Origin: an uncultured Mycoplasmatota bacterium
GTDB lineage: Bacteria > Bacillota_I > Bacilli_A > RF39 > UBA660
Assembly (NCBI GenBank): GCA_946497375.1
Contig: CAMMKE010000053.1
Location: forward strand, 1-8,266
DNA length: 8,266 bases
Reading direction: 5' to 3'
The notes beneath the pieces were generated by a model. It was not told the DNA's origin and ran no database searches. It saw only the letters and a list, made by a program, of their open reading frames with translations. A program made the translations under genes and the position numbers. Positions 5,172 through 8,266 of the stretch are shown here, one piece after another. Each line of letters starts with the position of its first letter. Position 1 is the stretch's first letter.

Positions 5172-5705
5172 TTATACTTTTTCTATTTGTGTTAATTCAA
5201 CTTCAACTTGAGTTTCTTGTCCAAACAAGTCAACATTAATAACAATTTTCTCATTAGCACTATCAACTTCTTCGATAACTCCATACATTCCTGTGAATGG
5301 TCCACCAATGATTTTAACTTTAGTACCTGGTTGTAATTCTTTATCAATGTCAATTCTGCTAATACCCATGTTCTTTAAGATATGGTCTACTTCACTAGGT
5401 TGTAATGGAGTAGGTTTAGCACCTTTACCACTTGAACCGATAAATCCTGTAACTCCTGGAGTATTACGAACTATATACCAAGCTTCATCTGTCATAATCA
5501 TTTCTACTAAGATATATCCTGGGAATAGTTTTTTTACTTTAGTCTTTTTAACTCCATCTTTTATCTCAGTTTCTTCTTGTTCTGGAACAATTACTCTAAA
5601 TATATAATCTTGCATATTCATTGATTCAGCACGCATTAAAAGTTTTTCTTGAACTTTCTTTTCATGTCCTGAATAAGTATTAACGACATACCATTGTTTT
5701 TCCAT
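5172..5705 (-). CDS. nusG: Transcription termination/antitermination factor NusG
   Basis: 177 aa, typical for NusG without inserted domains. The NGN domain (about 4-112) shows WYVVNTYSGHEKKV (5-18), FPGYILVEM (61-69) and VRNTPGVTGFIG (79-90). The KOW domain begins near 125, with PGTKVKIIGGPFTGMYGVIEEVD (126-148). NusG binds the RNA polymerase clamp and modulates pausing, and in Bacillota it can enhance pausing in leaders. Two in-frame ATGs exist. I prefer 5705 because GGAAGG (5714-5719) is 8 nt upstream; from 5711 (two more residues) that site is too close. The ribosome binding site overlaps the secE stop (TAGGAAGG), so translation of the pair is likely coupled. Confidence 0.97.
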   Translation of the reverse strand: MEKQWYVVNTYSGHEKKVQEKLLMRAESMNMQDYIFRVIVPEQEETEIKDGVKKTKVKKLFPGYILVEMIMTDEAWYIVRNTPGVTGFIGSSGKGAKPTPLQPSEVDHILKNMGISRIDIDKELQPGTKVKIIGGPFTGMYGVIEEVDSANEKIVINVDLFGQETQVEVELTQIEKV

Positions 5706-5718
5706 AACCATTTCCTTC

Positions 5719-6015
5719 CTATTTACCTAATGAATGAAGTGCCGCTATTATTACATCTATTAAATAGAAGAATAATGAGCAACAAATAATAAATATTATA
5801 GTGGCAATAGAGTATTTAACCATTTCTTTTCTTGAAGGCCATTTTACTCTTTTAAATTCTGTTTTTACACCACTAAAAAAGTTAGCTATTTTGGTAAATA
5901 CACTTACCTTTTCTTTCTTTTTGCCTTTAGAAGAAGTCTTTTTATTTTCTTTTTTAGATACTTCTTTTAAAGAGTCTTTTTTAATTTCTTTAGTTTCTTC
6001 TTTTTTCTTTGCCAT
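5719..6015 (-). CDS. secE: Preprotein translocase subunit SecE
   Basis: 98 aa. The conserved SecE core is NFFSGVKTEFKRVKWPSRKEMVKYS (45-69), an amphipathic cytoplasmic helix, followed by one TM helix at about 68-93. SecE clamps SecY in the SecYEG channel. The core is preceded by about 38 residues that are extremely rich in Lys, Glu and Ser, so the protein is longer than the ~60-aa SecE of many Bacillota. I chose ATG at 6015 (MAKKKEETK), with AAAGGA about 10 nt upstream. A GTG at 6021 would add two residues but is too close to that site. rpmG, which usually precedes secE, is absent here. nusG follows 13 nt after the stop. Confidence 0.96.
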   Translation of the reverse strand: MAKKKEETKEIKKDSLKEVSKKENKKTSSKGKKKEKVSVFTKIANFFSGVKTEFKRVKWPSRKEMVKYSIATIIFIICCSLFFYLIDVIIAALHSLGK

Positions 6016-6050
6016 ATACACATCTTCCTTTGTATTTTTTTCTAAAAGAA

Positions 6051-6093
6051 AAACACTTCTCGGTGCTTAAGCATACATTACCACAAAGTGTTT
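6051..6093 (-). terminator. Terminator-like hairpin between the TPR-like gene and secE
   Basis: AAACACTT (6086-6093) pairs with AAGTGTTT (6051-6058), 8 bp. The stem can extend by GGT/ACC around a few wobbles to a roughly 15-nt loop, and is followed on the minus strand by TTCTTTT. It lies 24 nt after the stop of the 522-aa gene. The long loop makes it weaker than the two terminators downstream. Confidence 0.55.
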
Positions 6094-6103
6094 CTTTAGT
6101 CAA
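6075..6103 (-). promoter_or_regulatory. Probable promoter for secE-nusG
   Basis: On the minus strand TTGACT (6098-6103, 5 of 6) is followed after 17 nt by TAATGT (6075-6080), a weak -10, preceded by TGG as an extended -10. The predicted start near 6068 falls in the loop of the terminator-like hairpin, so new transcripts would not contain its 5' arm. Confidence 0.6.
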
Positions 6104-6116
6104 TATTTTTTAAGCA

Positions 6117-7685
6117 TTAATTTTTAGAAAAGTTTCCCTGGTTTATATATAATTTTTTTCTTTTTGCAATTCCTTCGATATTTTTTCTTTGATAATAACC
6201 CTTATTTTCTTTTAGTAGTTGTTCTATTCTTTTATTAGCTTCTGTTATTCTACCATTTCTATACATTTCTTTTATTCTTTCTAATTCTTTACATAATTCT
6301 CTATCATTACTAATTCCATTATATTCTAAATCAAAAAATTCTTCTGATAATATTAAATTATGAGATACTGCAAATTTATGAACATCAAAGTCTTTATCAT
6401 TTCTTCCTTGATTCATTATTATATTTATTATTCTATCTATTCTTATATCTTCAAAATTAATATCAAAAGTGTTAACAATTAATTTTTGTAAATATCTTAT
6501 TTTTTTTGCTGATTTTATTTTCTTATTAGTAACTTCTATTACAACTAAATATAATAATGCTTTTAAATATTTTTCTCCCCCATTTTCTATATAATTTTTA
6601 AAACATTTATAAGCCTCGTCTTTATTCTTATTTTTATATAATATTTTACCTATGTAATAATCAAAAATAGGATGGTTTGTAATATATTTCCCATAAGTAT
6701 AATAATCATAGGCGGTAGATAAATTGTTATCATGGTATTGTTCTCGACCTTTTGTAATTGCTTTAGCATATACTTCTTTTTGTTCTTTTCCCAATTCCTG
6801 ATAGGCTCTTTCTTCATTTATTTTATTTTTTAAATATCGTATTTGAGGTTGATAATTTACTGATTTATGAGATAGTTCTTCTAATAATTTGGTAGCAGTT
6901 TCAAGATCTTGTTTAATCATTTTATCTATAATTATTAGTTGTTGTTTTATATCTAACCTTTTAATCATTAAATATGTTTCTTCAGCATTATTTGGACTAT
7001 CTATTAATTTATTTATAATATCATTTCTTCCATTAGTAATTTGTATATAGACATCCTTAACTTCTTCTTTTAATTTTACTGCTAATAGTAATATTTTCTC
7101 TATATCAACTGACATATTTTTGTTATCAACTATGTCATTCAATTTTTGTAATTCTACTATTAACTCGGTATAATCACGATTATTTAAAGCTATTATTGCC
7201 TTATGATATGTTTCTAAAGCGGTTTTATCTAGAAATTTGTACTCATATAATTGGTCTGTTAAGGCTATTTGGTAATCCGTTTTAAAATATAACAATGGTT
7301 TTCTTTCTAAATCTAGTATAATTTCTAACATTGTTAGTGGTAAACTTATTTCTATTTTTTTATTTTGGTATTTTTCTTTATACTGAAATAAATCTAAATA
7401 AGCATCTTCAAAATTATCTTCCAATATATCAATTTTGTAAAGGTGATAATATGTACTAGCTTGTTCATATCCATTGTCAATCATATTCGTTAAGAAATAT
7501 TTTGCTTCAGCTATGATATTAAATTTTAATAATATTTTTGCCATAGTTAAATCATAATATTGATTGTCTATTCCCTCTTCTTTTAATTTATTTAACAAAT
7601 AAATTGCTTTTCTCCATTCATATGGTTGTGTCTCTTTGGCATAAATTATCTTTTTTATCTTTAGCTTAATTTTTTCTGTTTCCAT
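6117..7685 (-). CDS. TPR-like helical-repeat protein of unknown function
   Basis: A 522-aa protein, almost wholly alpha-helical, rich in Lys, Ile, Asn, Glu and Tyr, with no signal peptide and no TM segment. It is therefore cytoplasmic. TPR-like helix pairs are visible, for example YYDLTMAKILLKFNIIAEAKYFL (43-65), EDNFEDAYLDLFQYKEKY (89-106), and the clearest, PIFDYYIGKILYKNKNKDEAYKCFKNYIENG (339-369). A final charged helical pair spans about 461-493, including GRITEANKRIEQLLKENK. Such repeats normally mediate protein-protein contact. No enzymatic motif is seen and I do not recognise an orthologue. Start: ATG at 7685, with only a weak AGAAAGA sequence about 12 nt upstream. It stands alone between uvrB and secE, with gaps of 180 and 101 nt, and has no convincing promoter of its own. 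Confidence 0.88.
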   Translation of the reverse strand: METEKIKLKIKKIIYAKETQPYEWRKAIYLLNKLKEEGIDNQYYDLTMAKILLKFNIIAEAKYFLTNMIDNGYEQASTYYHLYKIDILEDNFEDAYLDLFQYKEKYQNKKIEISLPLTMLEIILDLERKPLLYFKTDYQIALTDQLYEYKFLDKTALETYHKAIIALNNRDYTELIVELQKLNDIVDNKNMSVDIEKILLLAVKLKEEVKDVYIQITNGRNDIINKLIDSPNNAEETYLMIKRLDIKQQLIIIDKMIKQDLETATKLLEELSHKSVNYQPQIRYLKNKINEERAYQELGKEQKEVYAKAITKGREQYHDNNLSTAYDYYTYGKYITNHPIFDYYIGKILYKNKNKDEAYKCFKNYIENGGEKYLKALLYLVVIEVTNKKIKSAKKIRYLQKLIVNTFDINFEDIRIDRIINIIMNQGRNDKDFDVHKFAVSHNLILSEEFFDLEYNGISNDRELCKELERIKEMYRNGRITEANKRIEQLLKENKGYYQRKNIEGIAKRKKLYINQGNFSKN

Positions 7686-7865
7686 TTTAATTTCATCTTT
7701 CTACTATGTTCAAGATATACTCTATTTTTAAAACTTTAACATAGATTTTTAATTAATTATTATTTTTTCAAGTTGTCATCAATAACAGGTGGCTATACAC
7801 ATGTTGTTAAAATTTATTATACTATATTTTTCCACAAGAGTTGTGGATTTCTGCTTTTTTCTGTT
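7686..7865. other. 180-nt intergenic region between uvrB and the TPR-like gene
   Basis: Very AT-rich, with stops in the relevant frames. It contains the perfect inverted repeat described separately. No strong minus-strand promoter for the TPR-like gene stands out: TATATC near 7710 and TATAAT near 7822 lack good -35 partners. No U-tract terminator for uvrB is visible on the minus strand. Confidence 0.6.
7831..7860 (+). repeat. Perfect 7-bp inverted repeat, possible plus-strand terminator
   Basis: TCCACAA (7831-7837) and TTGTGGA (7841-7847) flank GAG. On the plus strand TTTCTGCTTTTTT follows, so it looks like an intrinsic terminator for plus-strand RNA, although no plus-strand gene exists. On the minus strand A residues follow it, so it cannot terminate uvrB in the usual way. 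The arms also resemble DnaA boxes (TTTTCCACA). It could be an operator. Confidence 0.45.
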
Positions 7866-8266
7866 TTATTCACTCTTCATTTCAAATAAAGCATTTCTTA
7901 ATTCCATTGCTCTTTCAAAGTCAAGGTTTTTAGCTGCTTCTTTCATTTCTGTTTCAATTCGCTCTATCTCTAATATTTTTTCTTGTTTAGTTAGTTTCTT
8001 TTTAGGTTTAGTAGCATCTTTTGTATCTACATTACTAATAACTTCTCTTATTTCTTTTTCAATTGTTTTAGGAACAATACCATGTTCTTTATTATAAGCT
8101 TCTTGGATTTCACGACGACGTTTTGTCTCTTTAATGGCTTTATCCATAGAGTCTGTTATATTATCTGCATACATAATAACATGGCCATTTGCATTTCTAG
8201 CACAACGTCCTATTGTTTGGATAAGACTTCTCTCACTTCTTAAGAATCCTTCTTTATCAGCATCTA
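7866..8266 (-). CDS. uvrB: UvrABC system protein B, C-terminal 132 residues (5' end beyond window)
   Basis: The frame is open to the right edge, so most of the protein lies outside. The visible part begins [20 protein letters not shown], the helicase motif VI region of UvrB, and continues [40 protein letters not shown], almost unmistakable for the family. It ends in a UVR domain ([30 protein letters not shown]), the helical hairpin that contacts UvrC. UvrB is the ATP-driven damage-verification subunit of nucleotide excision repair, acting with UvrA and UvrC. The motif VI core reads GRCAR where most UvrBs have GRAAR. The C-terminus is complete (TAA at 7866-7868). uvrA commonly follows uvrB in Bacillota but does not here. 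Confidence 0.97.
   Translation of the reverse strand, partial: DADKEGFLRSERSLIQTIGRCARNANGHVIMYADNITDSMDKAIKETKRRREIQEAYNKEHGIVPKTIEKEIREVISNVDTKDATKPKKKLTKQEKILEIERIETEMKEAAKNLDFERAMELRNALFEMKSE

Noticed and set aside
5293..5607. Plus-strand open frame antisense to nusG
   Set aside because: It is a shadow of nusG; the other plus-strand frames at 2187-2372, 5801-6070 and 7789-8097 are likewise shadows of minus-strand genes.
6041..6116. rpmG (L33) or a tRNA before secE
   Set aside because: The gap is too short for rpmG in a plausible frame, and the hairpin does not form a cloverleaf. It is better read as terminator plus promoter.
7831..7847. Rho-independent terminator of uvrB
   Set aside because: On the minus strand the perfect hairpin is followed by A residues, not U, so it cannot be a canonical terminator for uvrB.
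1..8266. Mycoplasma-type genetic code (TGA read as Trp)
   Set aside because: The genes are full-length with TGA as stop, and all nine Trp codons in the complete genes are TGG. Absence of TGA stops in so few genes is not evidence.
1..8266. Defence system, CRISPR array, insertion sequence or prophage
   Set aside because: No direct-repeat array, transposase, integrase or terminal inverted repeats are visible; the region is mostly housekeeping genes.

Overview
The window is a very AT-rich bacterial chromosome segment. Every protein gene lies on the minus strand, so transcription runs from high to low coordinates. Its core is the conserved secE-nusG-rplK-rplA-rplJ-rplL block, with the 3' end of uvrB upstream. 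The base composition, strong AGGAGG-type ribosome binding sites, sigma-A-like promoters, Firmicutes-type L10 leader and single-TM SecE suggest a low-GC Bacillota/Bacilli-class organism, perhaps one of the uncultured small-genome gut lineages (inference). All nine Trp codons in the complete genes are TGG, and every stop is TAA or TAG. Nothing suggests the Mycoplasma code.

Right to left in coordinates, which is 5' to 3' for the genes: the C-terminal part of UvrB (cut by the window edge); a 180-nt spacer with a perfect inverted repeat; a 522-aa TPR-like soluble helical-repeat protein of unknown role; a terminator-like hairpin carrying a promoter; secE and nusG; a promoter plus structured leader; rplK and rplA; a promoter plus L10 leader; rplJ and rplL; and a terminator whose loop is the rplL stop codon. 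The usual rpoB-rpoC pair does not follow rplL. Instead there is an accessory tail: a membrane-anchored extracytoplasmic protein with a clear terminator, a divergent PgeF/YfiH (Cu-oxidase_4, 'laccase-domain') protein, a zinc-ribbon protein with five TM segments, and at the left edge the start of a protein with an HELFH zincin-type motif. The last of these is truncated by the window.

The most informative part is the RNA regulation of the ribosomal genes. The block appears to be split into three transcription units (secE-nusG, rplK-rplA, rplJ-rplL), each with its own promoter. The rplJ leader is a recognisable L10 leader in which two pairings compete. The rplK-rplA gap holds an RNA fold closely resembling the L1-binding region of 23S rRNA and abutting the rplA ribosome binding site. 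A weaker, related motif lies in the rplK leader. Together they suggest autogenous control by L1 and by L10-(L12)n.

There is no mobile element, CRISPR array, tRNA or rRNA gene. No gene-free stretch exceeds 180 nt. The hidden left-edge reading frame, the L1-mimic RNA and the divergent PgeF-like protein are the best candidates for a second look.
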